Source of the DNA: Alphaproteobacteria bacterium | GTDB lineage: Bacteria; Pseudomonadota; Alphaproteobacteria; Paracaedibacterales; VGCI01 | Direction of reading: 5' to 3' | Assembly (NCBI GenBank): GCA_016870095.1 | Contig: VGCI01000001.1 | Span: 186,001-250,000 of the forward strand | DNA length: 64,000 nucleotides | Shown: in pieces, positions 37,076 through 47,784 of the stretch | Position numbering within the stretch: the first letter of the stretch is position 1 | Layout of the letters: each line of letters opens with the position of its first letter | Notes under the pieces: model-generated | What the model saw: the letters and a program-made list of their open reading frames with translations, nothing else | Told to the model about the DNA's origin: nothing | Databases searched by the model: none | Program-made: the position numbers and the translations under genes

Positions 37076-38236
37076 TTGACCATGCAAAAACAAATGAATA
37101 CTGATCTTGCGTCTCCTTGGTTTGACGTCGATAAGGATAAAGATAACTTAACACTTCGTTTTGGAGGCGCTTGGGTTTGTCGTTCCTTGAACCGAGTTGA
37201 ACCTCAACTTGATAGGAAGTTTCAAAAGAGTATTGCCAAAAACCGTCCCGTAAAAATCATTATTGAAAAAAATTGCTCGATGGATTCTGCAGGCGCATGT
37301 CTTATTGCACGTGTCATTAAAGCCCTACAGAATGAAAAGCGTACAGTTGATGTTGAGAGTCTGACTTCATCGTCTCTTCTTTCCTATTTTCTTACCCACC
37401 AGCCGGCCGTTATGGAAGAAGCAGAACATCTCAATTGGAAAATTCTCTGGCTGAACTATGTTGGTTTTAAAACAGTTTATTTGTGGAAAACAACACTCAA
37501 TATGTTAGAATTTTTGGGTAAAATTCTGATAACTTGGGTGGCGACTTTAAAAAGTGCAACACCGCTTCGGTGGGTCTCCGTTTTTCGACATTGTGAAGAA
37601 ATAGGCGTAAGAGCTCTTCCCATTGTGGGGCTTATTTCTTTTCTTATTGGTGTGGTGCTTTCCTATCAAAGTATCAATCAATTGAGGCGTTTTGGGGCTG
37701 AAATATATACTATTGATTTCTTAGCTGTTTCTCTTTTACGGGAACTAGCCGTTCTTCTCACAGCTATTGTGATCGCGGGTCGATCGGGAAGTGCTTTTAC
37801 TGCCCAACTCGGCACTATGGCCCTCAATCAAGAGATTGACGCTATAAGAATGTTGGGCCTCAATCCGATTCAAGTTCTGGTTATTCCACGGTTGATTGCC
37901 ATTATCTTTTGCCTCCCTTTGCTTGTCTTTTTTGCCATGATGATGGGGTTATTGGGAGGGATGCTCATGACGGCTCTGATCATTGATGTATCGCCTATCC
38001 AGTTTATCCATCAATTTCAGAGAGCCACCTCTTTAAGTTCCTTTTGGGTCGGGATGAGCAAAGCCCCTTTATTTGCTATACTCATTGGATTTGTTGGGTG
38101 TTATAGAGGATTCCAAGTTAAAGGAAGCGCAGAAAGTGTTGGACGTATGACCACTCAATCTGTTGTTGAATCTATTTTTCTTGTAATTATTTTTGATGCT
38201 TTCATGTCTATACTTTTTTCCTATTTAAAGGTGTGA
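37076..38236 (+). CDS. mlaE: ABC transporter permease MlaE, with STAS domain
   Basis: 386 residues. The N-terminal part (about 15-115) looks like a STAS domain, with DSAGACLIARVIKAL; then the MlaE permease with several membrane helices and the family core GLISFLIGVVLSYQS and ELAVLLTAIVIAGRSGSAFTAQLGTM. Part of the phospholipid transporter that maintains outer membrane asymmetry. The start is TTG at 37076 with GAGGA 9 nt upstream; ATGs at 37082 and 37094 are in frame. Confidence 0.94.
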   Translation: MTMQKQMNTDLASPWFDVDKDKDNLTLRFGGAWVCRSLNRVEPQLDRKFQKSIAKNRPVKIIIEKNCSMDSAGACLIARVIKALQNEKRTVDVESLTSSSLLSYFLTHQPAVMEEAEHLNWKILWLNYVGFKTVYLWKTTLNMLEFLGKILITWVATLKSATPLRWVSVFRHCEEIGVRALPIVGLISFLIGVVLSYQSINQLRRFGAEIYTIDFLAVSLLRELAVLLTAIVIAGRSGSAFTAQLGTMALNQEIDAIRMLGLNPIQVLVIPRLIAIIFCLPLLVFFAMMMGLLGGMLMTALIIDVSPIQFIHQFQRATSLSSFWVGMSKAPLFAILIGFVGCYRGFQVKGSAESVGRMTTQSVVESIFLVIIFDAFMSILFSYLKV

Positions 38237-38240
38237 ATTC

Positions 38241-38981
38241 ATGAAGCGTCCTATTATTGAAATCAAGGGGCTCAAAACAAAGTTTGGTAAACAAGTCATT
38301 CATAACAACTTAGACCTTACTATTTTTGAAGGGGAGGTGATTGGTATTGTAGGAGGGTCGGGAAGCGGTAAATCTGTACTCATGCGCTACATGATTGGTT
38401 TGGAACCTCTTCAGGCAGGTAAACTTATCTATTATACCACACCGGCGTACCCTTCCTCTCAAGTTGGGGTTTTATTCCAAGCTGGGGCTCTCATTTCCTC
38501 CTTAACAGTACTTGAGAATATTATGATCCCTCTCATTGAGGTTGCACGCCTATCTTATGGTCTTGCTTATGAAATTGCTTTTTCAAAAATCGAAAAAGTA
38601 GGGCTTTCCAGCGAACACATGCAAAAATATCCTTCCCAGCTTTCGGGAGGAATGATTAAACGCGTTGCTCTGGCTCGTGCGTTGGCGCTTGATCCTGCTA
38701 TAGTATTTTTAGATGAACCCACCTCGGGTCTTGACCCTATTGCTGCCGCAGGGTTTGATAATCTAATTAAAGAGTTGCAAAAAGAATTAAAAATCACCAT
38801 CGTTATGATTACTCATGATCTTGATTCCCTTGTTACAGTGTGTGACCGTGTTGCAGTATTAATCGATCAACAGGTGCGTGTAGGCACTCTAGAAGAAGTT
38901 GCACGAATGGACCATCCTTGGATACAGGAATATTTTCATGGCCCCAGAGGTCAAAACATGTTTAAGGCGAGGACACGTTAA
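38241..38981 (+). CDS. mlaF: ABC transporter ATPase MlaF
   Basis: 246 residues. Walker A GGSGSGKS at 38-45, LSGGMIKRVALARAL signature, Walker B VFLDEPTSGLDP and the switch His in MITHD. It powers MlaE. Starts 4 bp after mlaE and its stop overlaps the mlaD ATG. Confidence 0.96.
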   Translation: MKRPIIEIKGLKTKFGKQVIHNNLDLTIFEGEVIGIVGGSGSGKSVLMRYMIGLEPLQAGKLIYYTTPAYPSSQVGVLFQAGALISSLTVLENIMIPLIEVARLSYGLAYEIAFSKIEKVGLSSEHMQKYPSQLSGGMIKRVALARALALDPAIVFLDEPTSGLDPIAAAGFDNLIKELQKELKITIVMITHDLDSLVTVCDRVAVLIDQQVRVGTLEEVARMDHPWIQEYFHGPRGQNMFKARTR

Positions 38982-39826
38982 TGGAGACAAAAGCAAATTA
39001 TAGTTTAGTTGGCGCTTTCGCTATTTTTTTTCTTGTTGCTATTATGGTTTTTATTGTGTGGATTGCCCGTCTTGATTTTTCAAACAAGGTCACAGAATAT
39101 GATATTTATTTTTCTAAGTCTGTTACAGGTTTAAAAGAAGGCGGTACGGTTTTGTATCGGGGGGTTCCCGTTGGGGCCGTTAAAAAGATCGCATTAGATG
39201 CAGATAACGTAGAAACTGTCCGCGTGACAATTTTTATACAAGGGGATGTTCCGATTAAAGAAGATGCTTTTGCCTCTCTTGAATTACAAGGTATTACGGG
39301 AGTTGCCTATATTCAATTAAATGGGGGAACCAGTAGCGCTAAAAAATTACGTCCCAAAAAAGGGACTTCTCGGGCCATTATTCCCACGCGATCGTCAGTT
39401 TTTGAAGAGGTGACAGCGTCTATTCCCGCCGTTTTAAATCAAGCCTCAAAGACACTTGAAGAAATACGATCCTTATTTGATAAAGACAATAAGGTTGCTT
39501 TTTCCGAAACCTTAAAGAATCTTCATACCATATCACAAGCTTTGATTCCAACTACTGGTCAGGAAACGAATATTCAAGAATTGCTTAAAGGAATGAAAGA
39601 TGGGGTGAAGGAAATTCATAAAATGGTCATGGAACTCAACGTTTTGCTTTCAGAGAATCGTAAAAATATTAGTAGTTTTACGGAAGAGGGATTGCCGGCA
39701 TTGACTCATTTTCTAAATGAAGGAAAAGAAACTTTATCTACCATTCGTCATATAGGAGAAGCCTTAGAGCGAAGTCCTTCTCGATTTATGTCTCGCGATT
39801 CAAAAGAAGGAGTGAAAGTTCCATGA
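38981..39826 (+). CDS. mlaD: MCE-domain lipid transporter substrate-binding protein MlaD
   Basis: 281 residues: a short cytoplasmic start, an N-terminal membrane anchor (about 9-28) and an MCE domain (about 37-115, FSKSVTGLKEGGTVLYRGVPVGAV). It forms the periplasmic ring of the Mla transporter. The C-terminus is a longer helical extension than in E. coli MlaD. It overlaps mlaF by 1 bp (TAATG) and the next gene by 4 bp. Confidence 0.93.
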   Translation: METKANYSLVGAFAIFFLVAIMVFIVWIARLDFSNKVTEYDIYFSKSVTGLKEGGTVLYRGVPVGAVKKIALDADNVETVRVTIFIQGDVPIKEDAFASLELQGITGVAYIQLNGGTSSAKKLRPKKGTSRAIIPTRSSVFEEVTASIPAVLNQASKTLEEIRSLFDKDNKVAFSETLKNLHTISQALIPTTGQETNIQELLKGMKDGVKEIHKMVMELNVLLSENRKNISSFTEEGLPALTHFLNEGKETLSTIRHIGEALERSPSRFMSRDSKEGVKVP

Positions 39827-40443
39827 AAAAAATTATAGTTATTGGTGTCGTGGCTTCCAATTTATTATGTGGATGTTCTCTTTTTCCCTCTCCTGGTGAA
39901 CCTGTAAAAAAGTATACCCTTGTTGCAGAAGGTAATGAGTCAGTAACTCCTCTTACCTCCTATGCGACGCGACCCTATCAATTGGCCATCGATATGCCGA
40001 CACTTTATAAACCCATTGATACAACACGTATTGCGGTAAAACCTCAAGAGCAGACCATTGATTATTTTGCAGATGTAGAGTGGGCGGATCGCTTAAATGT
40101 CTTGATTCAGGAGTCCTTGATTTATTCCTTGCAAAACAAAAAGGCTTTTCGGGGCGTTAGCCGGCCAAGAGAAGGGATTCATGCTGACTATACTTTAAAA
40201 ATTGAAGTTAGGAAATTCTATATTGACCAACAGCTGGCCCCCCATCCTTCCACAGCAAAGGTAGATTACATGGTCTATCTTGTAAAAATGCCCGAACGTC
40301 AGATTGTGGCTTCACGGCAATTTATTTATGATCAAGCCATTCTAGATTATACGATGGATAACATTATAAAATCCTTAAATGCTGCGCATCTTGAGGGATC
40401 TAAAGCTTTGATGTCATGGATTTTACAGCATATACGATCATAA
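39823..40443 (+). CDS. ABC-type transport auxiliary lipoprotein (PqiC-like)
   Basis: 206 residues with lipobox LCGC, so lipidated. The mature part fits the ABC_trans_aux family (PF03886), with KKYTLVAEGN, IDMPTLYKPIDTTRIAV and DYFADVEWADRLNVLIQESLI. Such lipoproteins partner MCE-type transporters (PqiC). It overlaps mlaD (ATGA). mlaC is not in this window. Function in the Mla complex is inferred from position and family. Confidence 0.9.
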   Translation: MKKIIVIGVVASNLLCGCSLFPSPGEPVKKYTLVAEGNESVTPLTSYATRPYQLAIDMPTLYKPIDTTRIAVKPQEQTIDYFADVEWADRLNVLIQESLIYSLQNKKAFRGVSRPREGIHADYTLKIEVRKFYIDQQLAPHPSTAKVDYMVYLVKMPERQIVASRQFIYDQAILDYTMDNIIKSLNAAHLEGSKALMSWILQHIRS

Positions 40444-40670
40444 ATTTTTGCGCGTAGCCCCCAATCATTTGTTTATCTCTAAGAGCGTGAGAATATCTCC
40501 CCCTTTAGCCTCATGAAAAGTTTTTGGTAACTATCCAAAATTAAGTTTCAAAGAATAATAGATAGCTAATTTAATAAAATTAATATTAAATTGTAGTAAA
40601 CCACATAGACATTGGGCTTCATTCACGCTTAAACTTATTAAGTAACAATGATTTATCATAGGCTTACAAT

Positions 40671-43600
40671 ATGAGTTCCTCGCTGCTTACCGTTGATTTA
40701 GAAGATAAGTATACCCAAGATTCTGGCCGAATATTTATTACAGGCACTCAAGCCTTGGTTCGACTTTCTCTCATGCAGCGACGTCGAGATATATCCTTGG
40801 GGGTCAATACGGCTGGATTTATTTCAGGGTATAGGGGATCTCCCTTAGGAGGATTTGACCTTGCTTTATGGAAAGCCGCACACCATCTCAAAAACCACAA
40901 TATAGAATTTAAACCGGGAATCAATGAAGACTTAAGTGTCACAGCCGTATGGGGTAGCCAGCAAATTTCTTTGTCGCCGGGTGCGACGGTGCAAGGTGTT
41001 TTCTCTATGTGGTACGGCAAAGGGCCTGGTGTTGATCGGTCGGGCGATGCGTTAAAACATGCCAATTCTGCAGGCACAAATCCTTTTGGAGGTGTTTTGG
41101 CATTGACAGGGGATGATCACGCCTGTAAATCATCTACCCTGGCCCACCAAAGTGAGTATGCACTTGTAGATGCCTTTATTCCGATTATGGTCCCTTCCAC
41201 TGTTCAAGATGTTTTGGATTTGGGATTAATGGGTTGGGCTCTCTCTCGATATTCTGGGTTGTGGATCGGTTTTAAAATGCTCTCAGATACCGTAGATACG
41301 GCAGCATCTGTAATGGTGGATTCTTCTCGTCTCCTCATCCATCAGCCTAAAGATTTTGATATGCCACCTGAAGGACTTCATTTTCGATGGCCTGATAGCC
41401 CCTTGCAACAAGAACGCCGGCTTCATGATTTTAAATTAAAAGCTGTGCCAAGTTTTGTGCGTGCAAATCATTTGAATCGTTCTGTATGGCCGGAGTCAAG
41501 AGGGCGAAAGAAGCCTCGCTTTGGTATTATTACGGTGGGAAAATCGTATATTGACGTTCGTCAAGCGCTTGATGATTTGGGATTTGATGAAGATTTGGCC
41601 CAAGATTTAGGTTTAGCCATTTTCAAAGTCACCGTAAGTTGGCCCCTTGAGCCCACCAGTATTGAAGACTTTTGCCGTGGGCTCGAGACAGTTTTGGTTG
41701 TTGAGGAAAAGCGTCCCCTTATTGAAGATCAGCTGAAAACAATCCTTTATCATCTTCCAGCAACGCAGCGGCCTGATATTTTAGGAAAAATGGACATTAA
41801 AGGCAAACCACTCCTTCAGTCTTATTATGAATTGAATGCAACTCAGATTGCTGCAGTGATCGCCCAATGTCTTGAAAAATTATCTGGTTTTGATCGATTC
41901 CAGGGCGCATTTCAGCAGGCGATTAAGAAAGCTCAGCCAAAAGAAGCTTTCCAAGATCGCTTAGCGCGATTACCTTATTATTGTTCAGGCTGTCCTCACA
42001 ATACGTCTACTCTTCCTTTACCGACGGGGAGTCGGGCAGTAGCAGGCATCGGGTGCCATTATATGGCGACATGGATTGCTCCTCTTCACACGAAAACCTT
42101 TACCCAGATGGGTGCAGAGGGTGTTCCCTGGATTGGACAGGCACCCTTTACTACGGAAAAACATATTTTTGCAAATCTAGGAGATGGGACTTATTACCAC
42201 TCAGGCTATTTGGCAATTCGGGCAGCAGTCGCTTCAAAAGTCAATATTACGTACAAAATTTTATATAATGATGCTGTGGCTATGACGGGGGGACAACCGG
42301 TAGATGGTCCGTTAACGGTGTGGAAAATTAGTCAACAGGTCTACGCTGAAGGTGTGCGACGCATTGCTTTGGTAACAGATGATCTGGATCGATACCCTTT
42401 GGGAGCGCCTTTTGCACATGGGACAACAATTCATTATCGAGATGAACTTGCTTCTGTCCAAGAAAGTCTGAAGGAATGGGAAGGTACATCCGTCCTTATT
42501 TATGATCAAACGTGCGCTCTGGAAAAACGTCGTCGTCGCAAAAGGGGAGCTCTTAGCGACCCAAATAAACGAATTTTTATTAATGAATCTGTTTGTGAGG
42601 GATGTGGTGATTGTGGTCGCAAATCCAATTGTCTTTCCATTACACCTTTGGCAACAGAATGGGGATTAAAAAGGTCAATTGATCAATCGAGTTGTAATAA
42701 AGATTTCTCATGTGTGAAGGGTTTTTGTCCAAGCTTTGTAAGTGTTATTGGCGGGAATTTGCGCAAACCCCAATTGACTTCATTTCCTGAAGATCTATAT
42801 GCCAAACTTCCCAAACCAAAGTCAGTTTCTCTCGCAAAGCCTTACAGCATTTTTGTAGCAGGGGTAGGTGGCACCGGTGTCGTCACAATTGGTTCTATAA
42901 TTGGAATGGCCGCCCATTTGGAGGGTAAGGGGTGCTCGATCGTTGATATGGCGGGCCTTGCCCAAAAAGGAGGGGCAGTTGTCAGTCATATTCGTTTGAG
43001 TAAGAAGCTAGAAGAAATTCACGCAACCCGCGTCAACTCTGGAGGTGCCGATTTGCTATTGGGCGCAGACCTTATTGTAAGTGCAGGCGCGGAAGGCATG
43101 GATAAGATTTCTCCCGGTCGGACTCAAGTCATTGTTAATACCCATGAGTCCATTACGGGACATTTTACACAAAATCCTGATATTCAATTTCCAGGTGAAG
43201 GGATGAAAGCTGATTTAGTCAAGGCAGTTGGAAACAATAGGGTAGATTTTGTAGATGCTACAGCTCTCGCAACTTCCCTTTTAGGAGATTCAATTACAAC
43301 AAATCTTTTTTTAGTGGGTTATGCTTTTCAAAAGGGTTTTATTCCCGTTTCTGTGGACGCTATTCAAGAAGCAATTCGCCTTAATAACGTTGCTGTGATA
43401 ATGAATAAACTTGCTTTTCAGTGGGGACGTATTGCCGCTGTTGATTTAAATCTTGTGGAAGAGTTTTGCAGAAAAGAGGTTCCCATAGAACCTGATCATG
43501 TGTTGAGCGAAACTTTACAACAACAAATAACCCGTCGCTATGATTTTTTGGTTGATTACCACGATCAAGCGTATGCCAATCGTTATCTATCTTTTGTGCA

Positions 43601-44144
43601 AAAAGTTGAACAAGAAGAGGAGCGACTGGGTTTAAAGGGGTTAACTGAGGCTGTTGCACAATCGTATTACAGGTTGTTAGCCATTAAAGATGAATACGAA
43701 GTGGCCCGTCTCTATACCAATGGGGACTTTACGCGGCGATTGGAACAGCAGTTTGAAGGTAAATATAAACTACAATTTCATTTGGCTCCCCCCCTGATTG
43801 CTCGCCATGACCCTCAAACAGGAGAGCTAATAAAAGCAACTTATGGTCCCTGGGTTTTTAAAATTTTTAAGCTTCTTGCAAAAGCAAAAAAACTTCGCGG
43901 AACTTATTTAGATTTGTTTGGTTACACGTTAGAACGACGCAGAGAACGTCAGTTATTACTTGATTATGAAATTACTATGGCAAAAATATTGGCTCAATTA
44001 TCAACAAAAAACCATACTATTGCTTGTCAAATTGCTGAACTTCCTCAATTAATAAAGGGTTTTGGTCACGTAAAAGAACGTAATCTAAATATAGCACAAG
44101 CTTTAGAGGAAGACTTATGGAAGAAAATGGACAAGCTTACGTAG
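40671..44144 (+). CDS. indolepyruvate ferredoxin oxidoreductase (fused)
   Basis: 1157 residues, an IorA-IorB fusion of the alphaproteobacterial type. The N-terminal part carries a pyruvate/TPP binding region (IGCHYMATW to GDGTYYHSG), a Cys-rich 4Fe-4S segment CEGCGDCGRKSNC with Cys642, 645, 648 and 654, and a C-terminal gamma-like domain AGVGGTGVVTIGSIIGMAAH. It oxidises indole-3-pyruvate (and perhaps other aryl pyruvates) with ferredoxin as acceptor. A C-terminal DUF6537-like region is possible. It sits alone with no obvious pathway partners. Confidence 0.92.
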   Translation: MSSSLLTVDLEDKYTQDSGRIFITGTQALVRLSLMQRRRDISLGVNTAGFISGYRGSPLGGFDLALWKAAHHLKNHNIEFKPGINEDLSVTAVWGSQQISLSPGATVQGVFSMWYGKGPGVDRSGDALKHANSAGTNPFGGVLALTGDDHACKSSTLAHQSEYALVDAFIPIMVPSTVQDVLDLGLMGWALSRYSGLWIGFKMLSDTVDTAASVMVDSSRLLIHQPKDFDMPPEGLHFRWPDSPLQQERRLHDFKLKAVPSFVRANHLNRSVWPESRGRKKPRFGIITVGKSYIDVRQALDDLGFDEDLAQDLGLAIFKVTVSWPLEPTSIEDFCRGLETVLVVEEKRPLIEDQLKTILYHLPATQRPDILGKMDIKGKPLLQSYYELNATQIAAVIAQCLEKLSGFDRFQGAFQQAIKKAQPKEAFQDRLARLPYYCSGCPHNTSTLPLPTGSRAVAGIGCHYMATWIAPLHTKTFTQMGAEGVPWIGQAPFTTEKHIFANLGDGTYYHSGYLAIRAAVASKVNITYKILYNDAVAMTGGQPVDGPLTVWKISQQVYAEGVRRIALVTDDLDRYPLGAPFAHGTTIHYRDELASVQESLKEWEGTSVLIYDQTCALEKRRRRKRGALSDPNKRIFINESVCEGCGDCGRKSNCLSITPLATEWGLKRSIDQSSCNKDFSCVKGFCPSFVSVIGGNLRKPQLTSFPEDLYAKLPKPKSVSLAKPYSIFVAGVGGTGVVTIGSIIGMAAHLEGKGCSIVDMAGLAQKGGAVVSHIRLSKKLEEIHATRVNSGGADLLLGADLIVSAGAEGMDKISPGRTQVIVNTHESITGHFTQNPDIQFPGEGMKADLVKAVGNNRVDFVDATALATSLLGDSITTNLFLVGYAFQKGFIPVSVDAIQEAIRLNNVAVIMNKLAFQWGRIAAVDLNLVEEFCRKEVPIEPDHVLSETLQQQITRRYDFLVDYHDQAYANRYLSFVQKVEQEEERLGLKGLTEAVAQSYYRLLAIKDEYEVARLYTNGDFTRRLEQQFEGKYKLQFHLAPPLIARHDPQTGELIKATYGPWVFKIFKLLAKAKKLRGTYLDLFGYTLERRRERQLLLDYEITMAKILAQLSTKNHTIACQIAELPQLIKGFGHVKERNLNIAQALEEDLWKKMDKLT

Positions 44145-44345
44145 CTGAATAGATTTAATTTAATCATTTGTTTAATGATGAATAAACAGCTAAATAATCG
44201 TGTTTTTGTGATGAAAATGCCATAGGAGACCAAAAATAATTAAATAAATATAGAGTTTTTCTTGAAATTTCGGTGGAAATAGTTCATTTATTTAAGTGTA
44301 GACCAACATATTGAGATATTTAATATATTATTCCCTAAGGATTCC

Positions 44346-45803
44346 ATGAAATTTAGTGATCTCGGACTGTCGGCCGAATTAGAGCAGACTGTTAACCTAC
44401 TTGGATATACAGTACCCACTCCCATACAAGAACAAGCTATCCCCCAAATTTTAAGAGGTCGCGATCTTTTTGGTTGTGCTCAAACGGGAACGGGCAAAAC
44501 AGCTTCTTTTATTTTACCAATGATTGATATTTTGCAAGGTTCACGTTCAAAGGTACGTATGCCTCGGTCTATTGTATTAGAACCGACACGAGAATTGGCA
44601 GCACAAGTGCTGGAAAGTTTTGAGACATATGGTAAGGATCATAAATTGAAAGCCGCCCTTTTAGTGGGGGGGGAGTCGATGACAGATCAGGAAAAACAGT
44701 TGAAGCGCGGTGTAGATGTGCTTATTGCGACGCCGGGGCGCCTATTAGACTTATTTGAACGAGGTCAGATTCTTCTGGCAGATGTTAAAATTCTTGTTAT
44801 TGATGAAGCCGATCGCATGCTGGATATGGGATTCATTCCAGATGTGGATCGTATTGTTGCAACATTGCCAAAGATGCGTCAAACGTTACTTTTCAGTGCG
44901 ACGATGCCGGGAGAGATTAAAAAGCTATCTCAATCTTATTTAATTAATCCTAAAGAAATTATTATTGCTCCCGCAACGCGTACAGCAACAACTGTTAAGC
45001 AACATGTTGTGCGGGCTGATGATACAAAGAAGCGTGAAGCTTTACGCCAAATCTTAAGCCTGCAAGAAAATCCGGGGCCCATAATTATTTTTTGCAATCG
45101 AAAGCGAGACATCTCAGTTCTTACAAGCTCTTTAAAGCGCTATGGTTATGAAGCGGGAAGTCTTCATGGTGATATGGCACAAAGTCAAAGAAACCAAATG
45201 CTGGAAGATTTTAAGAGTGGTAAAATTACAGTTTTGGTAGCGAGTGATGTGGCTGCACGTGGGCTTGATGTTGATGGGTTGAGTTTAGTTGTTAATTTTG
45301 ATGTTCCTATGAATGCTGAAGATTATGTCCATCGTATTGGCCGTACCGGACGTGCGGGCAATACGGGTGTAGCGATTACCCTTGTAAGCCATCGTGATGA
45401 AAAGTATTTAACGGGTGTTCAAGCTTTTATCCAGCAGGAAATTCCTGTGATGGTTTTGGATGGTGCAAAAGTAGAGACTCAATCATCTGAAAAGACGGCT
45501 TCTGCAAAATTAGAAGTGACAGACAAAGATGATGACCAAGTCAAGTCAAAGGTTAAAGAGAAGATTGATGATATCAATCGACGTCATCCTCAAAAGAAAA
45601 AAGAAGTTTCTGAAAAAAATAGGGATCAACTTAAGCCAACCCAAGATCAGAGCTCATTAGAAAAGAAATCAGGTAAATCGAAATCAAGACATACATCGCG
45701 CAAATTGAATCAGCCAGATGATGGGCCTGAAGAGACCCGTATTGGTTTTGGATTAGATGTTCCAGCCTTTATGTTGAAATCTGTTGATTTAAAAGTACTT
45801 TAA
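44346..45803 (+). CDS. rhlE: RhlE-like DEAD-box RNA helicase
   Basis: 485 residues. Core motifs AQTGTGKTA, PTRELAAQ, DEAD in VIDEADRM, SAT, and HRIGRTGR. The N-terminus, FSDLGLSAELEQTVNLLGY, is typical. A Lys/Glu/Ser-rich basic tail (about 385-455) is low complexity. AAGGA precedes the ATG. A paralogue with a different tail is at 28760. Confidence 0.93.
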   Translation: MKFSDLGLSAELEQTVNLLGYTVPTPIQEQAIPQILRGRDLFGCAQTGTGKTASFILPMIDILQGSRSKVRMPRSIVLEPTRELAAQVLESFETYGKDHKLKAALLVGGESMTDQEKQLKRGVDVLIATPGRLLDLFERGQILLADVKILVIDEADRMLDMGFIPDVDRIVATLPKMRQTLLFSATMPGEIKKLSQSYLINPKEIIIAPATRTATTVKQHVVRADDTKKREALRQILSLQENPGPIIIFCNRKRDISVLTSSLKRYGYEAGSLHGDMAQSQRNQMLEDFKSGKITVLVASDVAARGLDVDGLSLVVNFDVPMNAEDYVHRIGRTGRAGNTGVAITLVSHRDEKYLTGVQAFIQQEIPVMVLDGAKVETQSSEKTASAKLEVTDKDDDQVKSKVKEKIDDINRRHPQKKKEVSEKNRDQLKPTQDQSSLEKKSGKSKSRHTSRKLNQPDDGPEETRIGFGLDVPAFMLKSVDLKVL

Positions 45804-45876
45804 GCTCTGCATTTTAATAGATAAGACAATGATATAAGTGTTCTATTATTGTCCTCAAATTTGTAAGAGATTAAAC

Positions 45877-47670
45877 ATGTTTAACCTAAAATTTCAAAAA
45901 TTACATGAAGAGTTTTTTCATGTTCTTTACCGTTTTCCTTTAGCCGTTCTTTCTAGCCTTTTCTTGACAATCTATGTTATGAACCCATCTTTTTGGCCTG
46001 AATCATGGCACAAGCAGGCTTTAATCTCCATTTTTGTTATCAATATTTTATGGTTCGTATCTATTGAGCTTATTGCCGAAAGTCAAAAATGGAGCAAGGC
46101 TTTCTCTACAACGTTAGCGTTATTCGTCTTTGGCTTGATTGCCCAATATCTTTACACCCATTCTCCTGTTTTTCCTTCTACATTGCTCATGGCTTTTGGA
46201 TTCATAACTTTAATATTCGTTGCACCCTTTATGGGCAAATCTGTGAACAGAGAATATATATGGTACTATCATTATAAACTTGGAATAAACGCTGTATTTG
46301 CCCTTTTGCTATCATTTATTATTTGCAGTGGAATAGGTCTGATACTTATAAGTCTTGATTATCTTTTTCACGTGATATTAATTTATGATCAATATGAAAA
46401 ACTAGTTAAAATCACAGTTTGTTTCTTTATGCCCATGATACTTATGCTGGGAATACCCTCTCGTTTTAACGAACCGGTGGAAAAGACACAAACTAAAAAT
46501 GTCCAATTTTTACTGAATTATGTAATGACACCCATCTTGTTGGTTTTCGGTCTGATTCTTGTTGTCTATTCCATTAAAATTTTTATCGCTCAAAATCTTC
46601 CTCGGGGAAAAGTAGCGTATTTAGTCGCTTGTTTAGGGGCTTTTGGTTGTTTTGCTTATTTATTAGGTGATACAGCGAAAATGTCCCTTTCAGTGATGCA
46701 TAAATTTTTTCGGAAGCACTTTTTCCATCTTATGATCATTCCTCTCGTTCTGATGGGAATCGGAATTGGAGTCCGGGTTCATCAGTATGGGCTTACAATA
46801 AGCCGATATTTTGTGTGTCTAGTTTTCGCCAATTTATTGATCATTACAACGTATTCTTTTGTGGACAGTCGGGCAAGAATAACTCGTTTTATGTTGATAT
46901 GGACTTCAAGTCTATTTTTGTTAGGCTCATTTGGGCCTTGGGGTATCGTGGAGCTAAGTTCGTTCAGTCAATTTAAAAGATTGCAGCATTTACTCGAAAA
47001 AAATCATATTCTTGAGAATGACAAAATTTTAAAAATTCACCCTCCCGTTGATTTGCAAGACGAAGTTGAAATTAACAACATAATAAATTATATAATTGCC
47101 CACGGAAATCCTAAAATGTTAAAGGGGTGGTTTTGTTTAGAAGATCAAAAACTTTTTGATATACCCGATCAATCAAAGCTTAACGGAAAGGATTTAACCC
47201 TACTCATGGGTATACAATCTGGTTTAGTACCCAAGAGGAATTTGAAGAATGATACCTTTTCTTTTAAACGCCACGTGAATAATTCTAAATGGGTACCTCT
47301 GGAGGGGCAGAATTATTTGTTAAAGGATTTCCATTTCAACACGCAGAATTTTTCACAAGTTGAAGAAGTTTTACCAGGACCTTCTAAGATTATTATTAAA
47401 ATTAAATTCGATAAACACAGTCAAAAACTTAGCTTTGAGAGAAAGAATGGATCTGAGTCTCGTCTGACTATTGACTTAAGAGATATGGTCTCAAAACTAA
47501 AAGATGAGCGAGATCTTTCTGTAATCGATAAAAATCTCGTTTTTGAAGGAAGAGTTGATACACTGTACTTAAAATTTATCATTCAAAAAATTAGTGGTGC
47601 AATAGAGGAAAGAGGTGATCTTAAAGTAACCGATATGAGTGGGGATTTGTTTATTAAAACAATTTCTTAA
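45877..47670 (+). CDS. DUF4153-type multipass membrane protein
   Basis: 597 residues from ATG 45877 (an upstream GTG at 45838 is in frame, with no Shine-Dalgarno advantage). The first 370 residues hold about ten or more hydrophobic helices with the DUF4153 pattern; the C-terminal third is soluble and charged. Function is unknown in this family. It precedes the secreted HicA-like gene by 114 bp on the same strand. Confidence 0.85.
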   Translation: MFNLKFQKLHEEFFHVLYRFPLAVLSSLFLTIYVMNPSFWPESWHKQALISIFVINILWFVSIELIAESQKWSKAFSTTLALFVFGLIAQYLYTHSPVFPSTLLMAFGFITLIFVAPFMGKSVNREYIWYYHYKLGINAVFALLLSFIICSGIGLILISLDYLFHVILIYDQYEKLVKITVCFFMPMILMLGIPSRFNEPVEKTQTKNVQFLLNYVMTPILLVFGLILVVYSIKIFIAQNLPRGKVAYLVACLGAFGCFAYLLGDTAKMSLSVMHKFFRKHFFHLMIIPLVLMGIGIGVRVHQYGLTISRYFVCLVFANLLIITTYSFVDSRARITRFMLIWTSSLFLLGSFGPWGIVELSSFSQFKRLQHLLEKNHILENDKILKIHPPVDLQDEVEINNIINYIIAHGNPKMLKGWFCLEDQKLFDIPDQSKLNGKDLTLLMGIQSGLVPKRNLKNDTFSFKRHVNNSKWVPLEGQNYLLKDFHFNTQNFSQVEEVLPGPSKIIIKIKFDKHSQKLSFERKNGSESRLTIDLRDMVSKLKDERDLSVIDKNLVFEGRVDTLYLKFIIQKISGAIEERGDLKVTDMSGDLFIKTIS

Positions 47671-47784
47671 GATATACCTACAGATAGATTTATTGTGATT
47701 TATTAATTTTCTTGTTTTAGTAAATAAAATAACTATATATATGTAATTACAATTACAAACAATAAAATTGCAAAGGTAAAAATT

